This document shows positions 6,348 to 12,809 of a stretch of DNA of 16,851 nucleotides, piece after piece. The notes beneath the pieces were generated by a model that was given only the letters and a program-made list of their open reading frames with translations, was not told the DNA's origin and searched no databases. The first letter of the stretch is position 1. Every line of letters begins with the position of its first letter. The stretch comes from CAYQCH01 sp964415935. Its GTDB lineage: Bacteria; Patescibacteriota; Patescibacteriia; VMEV01; CAYQCH01. A program made the position numbers and the translations under genes. The stretch is taken from positions 1 to 16,851 of the forward strand of contig CAYQCH010000021.1 in assembly GCA_964415935.1 (NCBI GenBank), read 5' to 3'.

Positions 6348-7466
6348 TCACAATTCAGTTTTTAGCTCCTCCAACAACTCTTTCGCCTTTCGCGATAGCC
6401 GTGTCGGGGTTTGCACCGTAATCTTCACCAAATGCTCCCCTCTTCCGCGGCCGTGGAGGCGGGTGATGCCCTTTCCTTTGAGAATCAGCGTTGCGCCGGA
6501 TTGTGTGCCCGCCGGAATGTCCAATTCCACCGGACCGTCGACGGTTTCTGTCATAAATGTACCCCCCAATGCCGCTAAAGGAAAGCTGATTGTCGCCGTG
6601 GAGACGATGTCATATCCCTGGCGCATGAAGTGCTTACTGGGACGCACGCGAACGCGCACATACAAATCACCGGTGGTCCCGCCGCGCAAACCCGCCTGTC
6701 CTTCCCCGCTCACACGGATGGTTTCGCCATCGTCTATGCCTGCGGGAATATTGAGCACAATTTGTGCGCGGGCGTTTTTTGTGCCTTTTCCGCTGCAGTC
6801 TCGGCAGGGCTTTTCAAACGTCTGCCCAGCACCACCACAGGAGGCGCAGGTGGTTCGCACCTGAAACATGCCAAACGGCGTGCGCTGCGCGCGCGTCTGT
6901 TGTCCGCTACCCTGACAGGTGGCGCAGGTAACCACTTTGCTGCCCGGCTCCGCCCCGCTGCCGCTGCAGGTGCCGCACTTTTCATCACGCGCAAAACTGA
7001 TGGTGCGTTTGGCTCCCTTTACGGCCTCCTCAAATTCAATGGTCAGCTCGGCCTGAATGTCCTGGCCGCGCTGTGGGCCGCCGGTGGGACGCGCGCCGCG
7101 GCGGCCCTGGCCAAAACCAAAAGCGGAGCCGAACAAATCGCCCAGGTCGCCAAAGTCGAAATCAAATCCTTGCGCGTTGCCATAGCCTCCGCCGGCCTGG
7201 CGCATGATATCTTCCCAATTAAAACCACCATAGCCGCCTTGTCCGCCGCCAAACTGGTCAAAAGACGATCCGAACTGGTCGTATTGCTTGCGCTTGGCCG
7301 CATCGCCCAACACCTGGTATGCCTCGTTGATTTGCTTGAACTTCTCGGCATCCCCTCCCTTTTTGTCGGGGTGGTACTGGTGCGCCAGCTTGCGAAAGGC
7401 CTTCTTAATCTCCTCGTCGGATGCGTTTTTACCTACGCCAAGGATGGAATAGTAGTCTTTAGCCAT
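6348..7466 (-). CDS. dnaJ: Chaperone DnaJ (type I J-protein)
   Basis: Co-chaperone that stimulates DnaK ATPase and delivers unfolded clients. The 372 aa have the full type I layout. The J domain spans residues 3-66 with HPD at 32-34. A long Gly/Phe-rich linker runs from about 67 to 125. Four zinc-binding CxxCxGxG repeats follow (CGTCSGSG, CATCQGSG, CASCGGAG, CRDCSGKG). The C-terminal substrate-binding domains contain GDLYVRVRVRPS and the usual HLVKI segment. It starts 4 nt after the dnaK stop and is the last gene of the HrcA-controlled operon. It ends in TGA, which shows that UGA is a stop in this genome. Confidence 0.98.
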   Translation of the reverse strand: MAKDYYSILGVGKNASDEEIKKAFRKLAHQYHPDKKGGDAEKFKQINEAYQVLGDAAKRKQYDQFGSSFDQFGGGQGGYGGFNWEDIMRQAGGGYGNAQGFDFDFGDLGDLFGSAFGFGQGRRGARPTGGPQRGQDIQAELTIEFEEAVKGAKRTISFARDEKCGTCSGSGAEPGSKVVTCATCQGSGQQTRAQRTPFGMFQVRTTCASCGGAGQTFEKPCRDCSGKGTKNARAQIVLNIPAGIDDGETIRVSGEGQAGLRGGTTGDLYVRVRVRPSKHFMRQGYDIVSTATISFPLAALGGTFMTETVDGPVELDIPAGTQSGATLILKGKGITRLHGRGRGEHLVKITVQTPTRLSRKAKELLEELKTEL

Positions 7467-7470
7467 TTAT

Positions 7471-9354
7471 TTACTGTTTCGGCTGCTCGGGTTGCGGTTC
7501 CTGATTTGGCTGTTCGCCGCCCGGCTGCTGACCAGCCTGCTGTTCGGTTTGCTGCTGGTTCTTGTACATTTCCGCGCCCACGGCCTGCGCCTTCTTGGAC
7601 AGCGCTTCCCCGGCGTTCTTAATGGTGTCCACGTCGTCCTTGTCTTTGACGTCTTTGACCGCCTGGATAAGTGTTTCCAGCTCTTTCTTGTCGGCTTCGT
7701 TGATCTTATCTTTGTTGTCGGAAATCATTTTTTCCGTGGTATAGACCATGGTTTCCGCGATATTGCGGGCTTCGGCCAGGTCGCGCTTCTTCTTGTCTTC
7801 GGCGGCATGGGCCTCGGCGTCCTTGGTCATGCGCTCCACTTCTTCCTTGCTCAGCGACGTAGAGGCCTGGATGGTAATGCTTTGTTGCTTGCCGGAAGCC
7901 TTGTCCATGGCGCTCACGCTTAAGATACCGTTGGCATCAATGTCGAACTTCACCTGAACCTGCGGGATGCCGCGCGGTGCCGGCGGAATACCGGACAAGA
8001 TGAACTTGCCCAGAGTTTTGTTGTCTGAAGCCATCTCGCGCTCGCCTTGTAAGACGTGGATTTCCACCGACGTCTGGCTGTCAGCCGCCGTGGAAAAAAT
8101 CTGCTCTTTGGAGGTGGGAATGGTGGTATTGCGCGTGATCAGTTTGGTGGCCACGCCGCCCAACGTTTCAATGCCTAGCGACAACGGGGTGACGTCCAGC
8201 AACAAAATGTCTTTGACGTCGCCCTGCAAAATGCCCCCCTGCACAGCCGCGCCCACAGCAACCACTTCGTCCGGGTTGATGCTGATGTTCGGCTTCTTGC
8301 CGAAAAATTCCTCGACCTTCTTCATCACCAGAGGCATGCGCGTCATGCCGCCGACCATGACAACCTGATCAATGTCTTTAGTGCTCAGCTTGGCGTCTTC
8401 AAGCGCGCGGCGGCACGGTTCCAGCGTCTTTTCGACGAGGTGTCCGACCAGCTCTTCCAGCTTGGCGCGCGTCATCTTGATAACCAAATGCTTGGGGCCG
8501 GAAGCGTCTGAGGTAATGAACGGCTGGTTCACCTCGGTTTCCTGCGCGCTGGACAGCTCGATTTTGGCCTTTTCCGCGGCCTCCTTGAGGCGCTGGAGGG
8601 CCAGCTGGTCCTTGGACAGGTCAATGCCCTGATCGCGCTTAAATTCGTCAATCAGCCATTGGATAACCAGCTGATCAAAGTCGTCGCCGCCCAAATGCGT
8701 GTCGCCGTTGGTTGCCTTCACTTCGACCGTGTCTTCGGACACCTCAAGCACGGACACGTCAAACGTGCCGCCGCCCAGATCGTAGACCACGATTTTCTCG
8801 CCCTTCTTCTGGTTAAAACCATAGGCCAGGGCCGCCGCCGTGGGTTCGTTGATGATGCGCTTTACGTCTAACCCTGCGATTTTACCCGCATCCTTGGTGG
8901 CCTGGCGCTGCGAATCGTCAAAATAGGCCGGAACCGTAATGACGGCTTCTGTGATCTTCTCACCCAGTTTCTCCTCCGCGTCGGCTTTGAGCTTTTGCAG
9001 CACCATGGCGGAAATCTCCTGAGGACTGTATTCTTTGCCGCCCATAACCACTCTGACACCCTGCCCGCTCTGGACAATCTTATACGGCAGCAATTTCAAA
9101 TCACGCTGCACTTCCGGATCTTCCCAGCGACGACCAATAAGACGCTTCACTGAATAAATGGTGTTCTCTGGATTGGTCACGGCCTGGCGCTTGGCCTGCT
9201 GGCCTACGTGGCGCTCACCGTTTTTGGTCATGGCAACAATAGACGGCGTTGTGCGGCCGCCTTCGCGGTTTTCAATGACCTTCGGCTGGCCGCCTTCGAT
9301 GATGGCCATGCACGAATTGGTCGTTCCTAAATCAATACCCAAAATCTTTCCCAT
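7471..9354 (-). CDS. dnaK: Chaperone DnaK (Hsp70)
   Basis: ATP-driven cytosolic chaperone of 627 aa. The nucleotide-binding domain begins with GIDLGTTNSC, and contains the NEPTAAALAYG and YDLGGGTFDVSVLEV phosphate and adenosine motifs in order. The substrate-binding domain has the typical DVTPLSLGIETLGG start and the inter-domain DILLLDV linker. A helical lid follows. The last 30 or so residues are a Gln/Pro/Glu-rich disordered tail ending PQPEQPKQ, without the EEVK-type end seen in proteobacteria. It lies 5 nt behind hsp20 and 4 nt ahead of dnaJ, so the genes are co-transcribed. GrpE, encoded upstream in the operon, is its expected exchange factor. Confidence 0.99.
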   Translation of the reverse strand: MGKILGIDLGTTNSCMAIIEGGQPKVIENREGGRTTPSIVAMTKNGERHVGQQAKRQAVTNPENTIYSVKRLIGRRWEDPEVQRDLKLLPYKIVQSGQGVRVVMGGKEYSPQEISAMVLQKLKADAEEKLGEKITEAVITVPAYFDDSQRQATKDAGKIAGLDVKRIINEPTAAALAYGFNQKKGEKIVVYDLGGGTFDVSVLEVSEDTVEVKATNGDTHLGGDDFDQLVIQWLIDEFKRDQGIDLSKDQLALQRLKEAAEKAKIELSSAQETEVNQPFITSDASGPKHLVIKMTRAKLEELVGHLVEKTLEPCRRALEDAKLSTKDIDQVVMVGGMTRMPLVMKKVEEFFGKKPNISINPDEVVAVGAAVQGGILQGDVKDILLLDVTPLSLGIETLGGVATKLITRNTTIPTSKEQIFSTAADSQTSVEIHVLQGEREMASDNKTLGKFILSGIPPAPRGIPQVQVKFDIDANGILSVSAMDKASGKQQSITIQASTSLSKEEVERMTKDAEAHAAEDKKKRDLAEARNIAETMVYTTEKMISDNKDKINEADKKELETLIQAVKDVKDKDDVDTIKNAGEALSKKAQAVGAEMYKNQQQTEQQAGQQPGGEQPNQEPQPEQPKQ

Positions 9355-9359
9355 ATCGC

Positions 9360-9818
9360 TTATTTCTTCTTGTTATGCTTCTTTTCGCTCTTTACGACTT
9401 TTACTTTAATCGGCTTCTTCGGCTCGCCTTCGACCACCTTTGGAACGGAAATCTTCAGCACGCCGTCCTCATGCACAGCGGAAGCCTTGTCCCCCACCAC
9501 GGCCGTCGGCAGCGGGATGGTGCGGTAGAAGCTGCCGGAACGGATCTCTCGGCGGTAGTAGTCCTTGTCTTCCACTTCCATTTTCTTCTCCGTCGAGCCC
9601 TTCACATGAAGCACGTTATTCTCGATGGAGATGTCGACTTTTTCCGGGTCGATATGCGGCACGGATAATTCAACCATGACTTCTTTCTTGGTTTCATACA
9701 CGTCGACGGCCGGGACAAACCCCTGCATGCCTTTCATGAAACGCGAAGGCATCATGTCTTCGAACATGGCGTCGAAGTCTTCGAATGGGAACATGGGTGA
9801 CCATTTGATGAGTGACAT
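9360..9818 (-). CDS. Small heat-shock protein, Hsp20/alpha-crystallin family
   Basis: An ATP-independent holdase of 152 aa. A short N-terminal arm rich in Met and Phe (residues 1-33) precedes the alpha-crystallin domain at about 36-130. That domain includes VPAVDVYETKKEVMVELSVP and the hallmark GVLKISVPK near its end. A Lys-rich tail closes the protein; I do not see a clear I-x-I/V anchor motif in it. Unusually, it is placed inside the dnaK operon, 55 nt after grpE and 5 nt before dnaK. The 55-nt gap is AT-rich and could carry a weak internal promoter, but no consensus pair is convincing. No Shine-Dalgarno precedes the ATG. Confidence 0.96.
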   Translation of the reverse strand: MSLIKWSPMFPFEDFDAMFEDMMPSRFMKGMQGFVPAVDVYETKKEVMVELSVPHIDPEKVDISIENNVLHVKGSTEKKMEVEDKDYYRREIRSGSFYRTIPLPTAVVGDKASAVHEDGVLKISVPKVVEGEPKKPIKVKVVKSEKKHNKKK

Positions 9819-9873
9819 ATGGGTTTAGCTAATGATCTATATAGTAATGATTATGAATTGCAAATATTTCCCT

Positions 9874-10308
9874 TTACTCTGAAACCACCACTTTCGCCAC
9901 CTGGATGACCTGGCCGCCGAGCGTATACCCGGCCGACACCTCTTCAACCACTTGATCCGGTTCCACGCCCTCCACCTTCTTCTTGGCGACGGCTTCATGC
10001 TTGGTGGGATCAAATGCATGGCCTACTGTTTCTACCTCTTTCATGTCATGCCGGTCCATGAAGTCATGTAAAAGCTTCTGAATATGCTTGACCCCGACCA
10101 CCCAGTCCTGGTTCTGCTGCTCGGCCGGAACATAGGACAACGCCTGCTTGAAGTGGCTGATAACAGGCATGAGATCCATAAGGATGCCGGCCTTGGCGTA
10201 GACGGCCAGCTCGGAGCGCTTGGCGTCCATTTCCTTTTTGAAGTTCTCGTAGTCGGCGCGTGCGCGCATCCAGGCCTCCTTGTAGTCGATGTTGGTTTCG
10301 TCAGCCAT
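9874..10308 (-). CDS. grpE: Nucleotide exchange factor GrpE (short form)
   Basis: DnaK exchange factor of 144 aa, compared with about 200 in E. coli. The short N-terminal helix (DYKEAWMRARADYENFKKEM) is followed by the segment LMDLMPVISHFKQAL, equivalent to the conserved LLPVIDNLERAL region. The C-terminal beta domain holds the family signature FDPTKHEAVAKKKVEG and the GYTLGGQVIQVAKVVVS ending. The long disordered N-terminus is missing, but the DnaK-binding wing is intact, so it should work. It starts 2 nt after the stop of the translin-like gene. A weak GAGAG lies about 7 nt before the ATG. Confidence 0.96.
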   Translation of the reverse strand: MADETNIDYKEAWMRARADYENFKKEMDAKRSELAVYAKAGILMDLMPVISHFKQALSYVPAEQQNQDWVVGVKHIQKLLHDFMDRHDMKEVETVGHAFDPTKHEAVAKKKVEGVEPDQVVEEVSAGYTLGGQVIQVAKVVVSE

Positions 10309-10310
10309 AT

Positions 10311-10886
10311 CTACTCTCTTAAAGAAATATCGTACAAAACGCTTTCCATGCGCTTGAGGTTGCGCTTGGCGTCGTCATACTTCTGGCGTAACCCTTTCAC
10401 CAGATCGAATTCGATGAGCATGCCGATGACCTCTTCGGCGACTTTGGCGTAGGCGCGGACGGAGGCGTAGTCCTTGTCCGTGGCTCGCAGCACGGCCTGG
10501 CGCGTCAATTCGCCCGTCATATCGGAGAGCGCGCCAATGTACTGGTCGGCGCCGATGTCCAGGTTCTTGATTTTTTCAATGCGCTTGCCGGTCACGGCCT
10601 GATAAAACAGCTCCGCTTCCAGATATTCCTCCAGCGCCGCGAGGTAGGCGCCCTGCTGCGCCAGCTCGGGGTTCGCCTTGGCCAGCTTTTTCTGCAAGGC
10701 GACAAATAATTTATTGACGGAGTCGAGCTCGCCGCGGGCGGCTTTCTTGTCGCCGCGATGCAGCGAGAAAATGGCTTGCTTGGCCTGTCGCAACGCATCG
10801 TTGGACTCGGCGATTAACCGATGGCGCTGCTGCTGGCGCTGCTGATACTCTTTGCGCAAGGATTGCGTGAACGTTGCGGATAACAT
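10311..10886 (-). CDS. Translin-family predicted RNA/DNA-binding protein
   Basis: The 191 aa are almost entirely alpha-helical. The pattern resembles the archaeal/bacterial translin family (COG2178). A first helix pair ends in RQAKQAIFSLHRGDKKAARGEL, like the family's R-x(n)-IHRG-x-EAR segment. EYLEAELFYQAVTGKRI then resembles the EYVEAxxxYxxLTG segment. IGADQYIGALSDMTGELTR matches the PExYLxGLxDxxGELRR core, and FDLVKGLRQKYDDAKRNLKR matches the LRRKxDxARxxIER end. Eukaryotic translin binds single-stranded RNA and DNA and, with TRAX, forms an RNase; whether this one has nuclease residues I cannot tell. It sits 10 nt after hrcA and 2 nt before grpE, so it should be heat-induced with the chaperones. 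I made the family call by eye, without a search. Confidence 0.72.
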   Translation of the reverse strand: MLSATFTQSLRKEYQQRQQQRHRLIAESNDALRQAKQAIFSLHRGDKKAARGELDSVNKLFVALQKKLAKANPELAQQGAYLAALEEYLEAELFYQAVTGKRIEKIKNLDIGADQYIGALSDMTGELTRQAVLRATDKDYASVRAYAKVAEEVIGMLIEFDLVKGLRQKYDDAKRNLKRMESVLYDISLRE

Positions 10887-10896
10887 GGCTGTGTGT

Positions 10897-11583
10897 TTAA
10901 TGACGAATGTTCGTTTCTAAATCCTGGACAAATTGGAGCATGCCCAAGTGCTTGTTGTAATCGGTGCGCAAGGGCGCCAATAACGCGCACAGGCCGCCCT
11001 CGCCCCGCTGCCATTCCGATTGCATGAGAAATACCGCGGCATGAGAACCGAGCGGATTGCGCTTGCCGATGAGCACTTGCGGCTGTGAGGCCGCAGCCTC
11101 CTGCAACTGAGGCATGACCGTATCCAGCACATCCAGCACTTGAGACAAACTGATCACCAGCCGCTGGTCCATGAATTCGGGCTGGCTAAACAACTGCGAC
11201 AAGCCTGTGTAATACAAATTGTCGCGGTTTAGCGCCAGCAGCACCGCTGCATGGGCCACGTCGGCCATAGCCTTAGCCAACGCTTTTGCGGCATCAGGCT
11301 GTTTGGCAGCCTGCTTCAGGCGCTCCTTCACTGGCTGGGAAACGGGCTTGGGTTGCAGACACTGCTCTAGGTAAAACTCGTATGCGCGCAGCGTAGGCAT
11401 GCGCCCCGCGGATGTATGCGGCTGGTGCAGGTACCCGTCCTGCTCCAGAACGGCCAGTTCGTTGCGGACGGTGGCAGAACTGAGCTGCATTTTTTTTGCC
11501 AGCATAGCCGAAGAAACCGGACCGGCCTGCGTGATGTAGGTTTCCAGCAATTCTTTTAACAGGGTTTCCTGGCGTTTGTTCAT
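10897..11583 (-). CDS. hrcA: Heat-inducible transcription repressor HrcA (short form)
   Basis: Repressor that binds CIRCE. The 228 aa are clearly shorter than the usual 340 or so. The N-terminal winged helix is complete, with the recognition helix and wing around residues 34-64 (SSATVRNELAVLEQDGYL and HTSAGRMPT), followed by the expected Tyr-rich AYEFYLE. The C-terminal effector part retains LNRDNLYYTGLSQLFSQPEF and a final GMLQFVQDLE helix, so most of the loss is in the middle domains. The ATG at 11583 is 1 nt from the CIRCE element, and no Shine-Dalgarno is possible outside it. The gene therefore controls itself and all five genes behind it. In other bacteria HrcA activity is tuned by GroEL; no groEL is in this window. 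Confidence 0.96.
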   Translation of the reverse strand: MNKRQETLLKELLETYITQAGPVSSAMLAKKMQLSSATVRNELAVLEQDGYLHQPHTSAGRMPTLRAYEFYLEQCLQPKPVSQPVKERLKQAAKQPDAAKALAKAMADVAHAAVLLALNRDNLYYTGLSQLFSQPEFMDQRLVISLSQVLDVLDTVMPQLQEAAASQPQVLIGKRNPLGSHAAVFLMQSEWQRGEGGLCALLAPLRTDYNKHLGMLQFVQDLETNIRH

Positions 11584-11584
11584 A

Positions 11585-11611
11585 TTAGCAGTCGATATAA
11601 CCGAGTGCTAA
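11585..11611 (-). promoter_or_regulatory. CIRCE operator of the heat-shock operon
   Basis: On the minus strand TTAGCACTC - N9 - GACTGCTAA, against the consensus TTAGCACTC-N9-GAGTGCTAA: the first half is perfect and the second has one mismatch. It starts 4 nt after the -10 box and ends 1 nt before the hrcA ATG, so it covers the transcription start and nearly the whole leader. Confidence 0.97.
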
Positions 11612-11615
11612 TACG

Positions 11616-11644
11616 ATTATAAAAACGATTTTTTCCACTGTCAA
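11616..11644 (-). promoter_or_regulatory. Consensus promoter of the heat-shock operon
   Basis: Perfect TTGACA (11639-11644) and TATAAT (11616-11621) with a 17-nt spacer on the minus strand. The predicted start near 11609 lies inside CIRCE. A housekeeping-sigma promoter plus HrcA repression explains heat control without an alternative sigma factor. Confidence 0.95.
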
Positions 11645-11645
11645 G

Positions 11646-11688
11646 GCAAAATAAAAGGGCCAGGAACCGGGAACAGTTCCTGACCCTT
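11646..11688 (-). terminator. Terminator of the 117-aa GC-rich gene
   Basis: On the minus strand a 13-bp stem (AAGGGTCAGGAAC with GTTCCTGGCCCTT, one G-U pair) with an 8-nt loop is followed by TTTTATTTT. It lies 14 nt behind the stop codon and directly ahead of the heat-shock promoter, insulating the operon. Confidence 0.9.
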
Positions 11689-11702
11689 GCGCGCGGGAAG
11701 CC

Positions 11703-12056
11703 TCAGGCGACCCGCGTCCTCCTGCCGGACTTGACCGGCTTCTTCTTGTCCTTCGACGGCGCCCTCGTCCGCTTGCCCTTGCCGCGCTCCTCCAGGCGAA
11801 GCGCGTCGAGGATCTCCTCGACCTGAGCCGACGTGGCGGACCGGCGAAGGTTCTCCACCGCCGAGCGCGCGGCATTGAGCGCCAGGTCAGGAGTCCCCTT
11901 CTTGGGCTGCGTCAGGAACACCAGGCACTCGGCTTGCCGAGCGTCGTCCTCCTCTCTCAGGCGATCGTACGCCTTCTTGGCCATGGCCGTGCAAAAGAAA
12001 ACGCCGCTTTGCCGATTACGCAAAACGGCGTACCCATCGGTTGAACTCACGAGCAT
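11703..12056 (-). CDS. Unknown small protein with basic C-terminal tail
   Basis: I do not recognise this 117-aa protein. I chose the ATG at 12056 because GGGAGG (12064-12069) lies 7 nt upstream. The longer reading frame, from a TTG at 12098, would run through the -10 box of its own promoter. The protein begins MLVSSTDGYAVLRNRQSG, continues with a mixed helical middle (AYDRLREEDDARQAECLVF, then NAARSAVENLRRSA and QVEEILDALRLEER), and ends in about 25 residues dominated by Lys and Arg (RGKGKRTRAPSKDKKKPVK). That tail suggests nucleic-acid or ribosome contact, which is inference only. The gene is monocistronic, with its own promoter and terminator. Its codons end in G or C much more often than those of its neighbours. 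Confidence 0.72.
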   Translation of the reverse strand: MLVSSTDGYAVLRNRQSGVFFCTAMAKKAYDRLREEDDARQAECLVFLTQPKKGTPDLALNAARSAVENLRRSATSAQVEEILDALRLEERGKGKRTRAPSKDKKKPVKSGRRTRVA

Positions 12057-12086
12057 GCTGTTGCCTCCCGGAAACAGGACGTGCTG

Positions 12087-12115
12087 ATTATGAAACAAAC
12101 GCTCTTTTGCGTCAA
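12087..12115 (-). promoter_or_regulatory. Promoter of the 117-aa gene
   Basis: TTGACG (12110-12115) and CATAAT (12087-12092) spaced by 17 nt on the minus strand. The -35 box overlaps the stop codon of the EVE gene at 12112-12114. The predicted start near 12080 gives a leader of about 24 nt that contains GGGAGG. Confidence 0.75.
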
Positions 12116-12513
12116 GGTCGGCCTGTCACGCGCTTGTACTCATCCGCTGACACCATTTGCACGGAAAGGCGCGAATGCGTTACCAGCTGCATCTGTTTTA
12201 ATTTGGGATCAGATTTCACTTTGGCCAGACTGACCGCTTCCTTGAACTTGGTTTCAAATTTGATGTCGACGGCAAGCCAGTTGCCTTCTTTCGCTGTCGG
12301 ATCGGAATACGCCTCTTTCACGACTCTGGCGACCCCAACCACCGCTTTTTCATCGCCGGTATGATAGACCAGGCATACGTCGCCGCGCTTTATGCCTTTT
12401 AGATTATTGCGCGCCTGAAAATTACGCACACCAGTCCAGGCCGTTGCGCCATCACGCTTCAGGTCATCAATGGAATACACGGACGGTTCTGTTTTGAGCA
12501 ACCAATACTTCAT
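12112..12513 (-). CDS. EVE-domain protein (PUA-like fold)
   Basis: A 133-aa single-domain protein starting MKYWLLKTEPSVYSIDDL, the standard N-terminus of this family, which is why I use the ATG at 12513 rather than the reading-frame start at 12540. Family hallmarks follow: TAWTGVRNFQARNNLKGIKRGD, then VCLVYHTGDEKAVVGVARV and the C-terminal LVTHSRLSVQMVSADEYKRV. The EVE fold is related to PUA and YTH domains and is thought to bind modified bases in RNA or DNA; eukaryotic THYN1 is a relative. In bacteria it occurs alone or fused to restriction and toxin modules. Here it is alone. The ATG is 26 nt downstream of a large hairpin and a structured region (12540-12696). Confidence 0.94.
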   Translation of the reverse strand: MKYWLLKTEPSVYSIDDLKRDGATAWTGVRNFQARNNLKGIKRGDVCLVYHTGDEKAVVGVARVVKEAYSDPTAKEGNWLAVDIKFETKFKEAVSLAKVKSDPKLKQMQLVTHSRLSVQMVSADEYKRVTGRP

Positions 12514-12539
12514 GGCAAAAGTATAGCAGGTATAAAGCA

Positions 12540-12569
12540 ACCCCCACTTCAGTTACCTGAAATGGGGGT
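12540..12569 (-). terminator. Strong hairpin just upstream of the EVE gene (terminator or attenuator)
   Basis: A 13-bp stem (ACCCCCATTTCAG with CTGAAGTGGGGGT, one T-G pair) and a GTAA tetraloop. On the minus strand only a weak T-rich run (TTGCTTTAT) follows. It could end a small RNA or act as an attenuator for the EVE gene. Confidence 0.5.
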
Positions 12570-12696
12570 AGATGCTCCAGTCCCCCGTGTAAGGGCACCG
12601 GCTAAGTGCGCCCGGACTAGCCTGACAATTTGTGTCCCTGACGGAACTCCCCCCTTGCCAACCAAGCCGTAGCGCCCTTCTCCTTGCGGAGCATCT
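12570..12696 (-). ncRNA. Candidate structured RNA or leader upstream of the EVE gene
   Basis: The 127-nt intergenic stretch is closed by a perfect 9-bp helix: AGATGCTCC (minus, 12696-12688) pairs with GGAGCATCT (12578-12570). Inside are further possible stems (GGCTA/TAGCC and GGGCAC/GTGC-CCC around 12592-12625, GACA/TGTC near 12630). A GGGGG at 12582-12586 can pair with the CCCCC of the neighbouring hairpin (12565-12569). That pairing would break both the closing helix and the terminator-like stem, a switch-like arrangement. I find no match to riboswitch classes I know (TPP, cobalamin, SAM, glycine, FMN, fluoride), nor to SRP RNA or RNase P RNA. The transcribed strand is inferred from the EVE gene; a strong promoter is not seen. 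Confidence 0.4.
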
Positions 12697-12752
12697 TGTC
12701 AAGGCTAACCTTAGAGAGAAAATAAGTCAATGGTATACCAAAAAGCAAGGAA

Positions 12753-12800
12753 AAACCGCATCTGCATGCACGCCGTGAGGCATACGCGCAGACGCGGTTT
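12753..12800 (-). terminator. Terminator of the 267-aa GC-rich gene
   Basis: A long hairpin on the minus strand: AAACCGCGTCTGC pairs with GCAGATGCGGTTT over 13 bp (one G-U), with a mostly paired upper stem. A run of five or six T follows, then a second T-run a few bases on. It lies 9 nt after the stop codon at 12810. Confidence 0.85.
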
Positions 12801-12809
12801 AAGGGAGAC

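Noticed and set aside
6630..7622. A 330-codon open frame on the plus strand opposite dnaJ and the end of dnaK.
   Set aside because: Antisense shadow of the GC-rich dnaJ codons; the protein is low-complexity Ala/Leu and resembles no known family.
12057..12098. An upstream extension of the 117-aa gene (14 more residues from a TTG).
   Set aside because: It would translate through the -10 box and transcription start of the gene's own promoter; the ATG at 12056 has a well-placed GGGAGG.
12592..12635. On the minus strand a stretch resembling the tracrRNA nexus (AGGCTAGTCCG followed by ACTT and GGTGC).
   Set aside because: There is no cas gene, repeat array or anti-repeat in the window; the match is short and the following stems differ. 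Treated as chance.
12620..12694. A 25-codon frame on the minus strand starting MLRKEKGATAWLARG inside the candidate RNA.
   Set aside because: No Shine-Dalgarno or promoter at the right place, and its first bases form the closing helix of the structured region. Too short to support as a gene.
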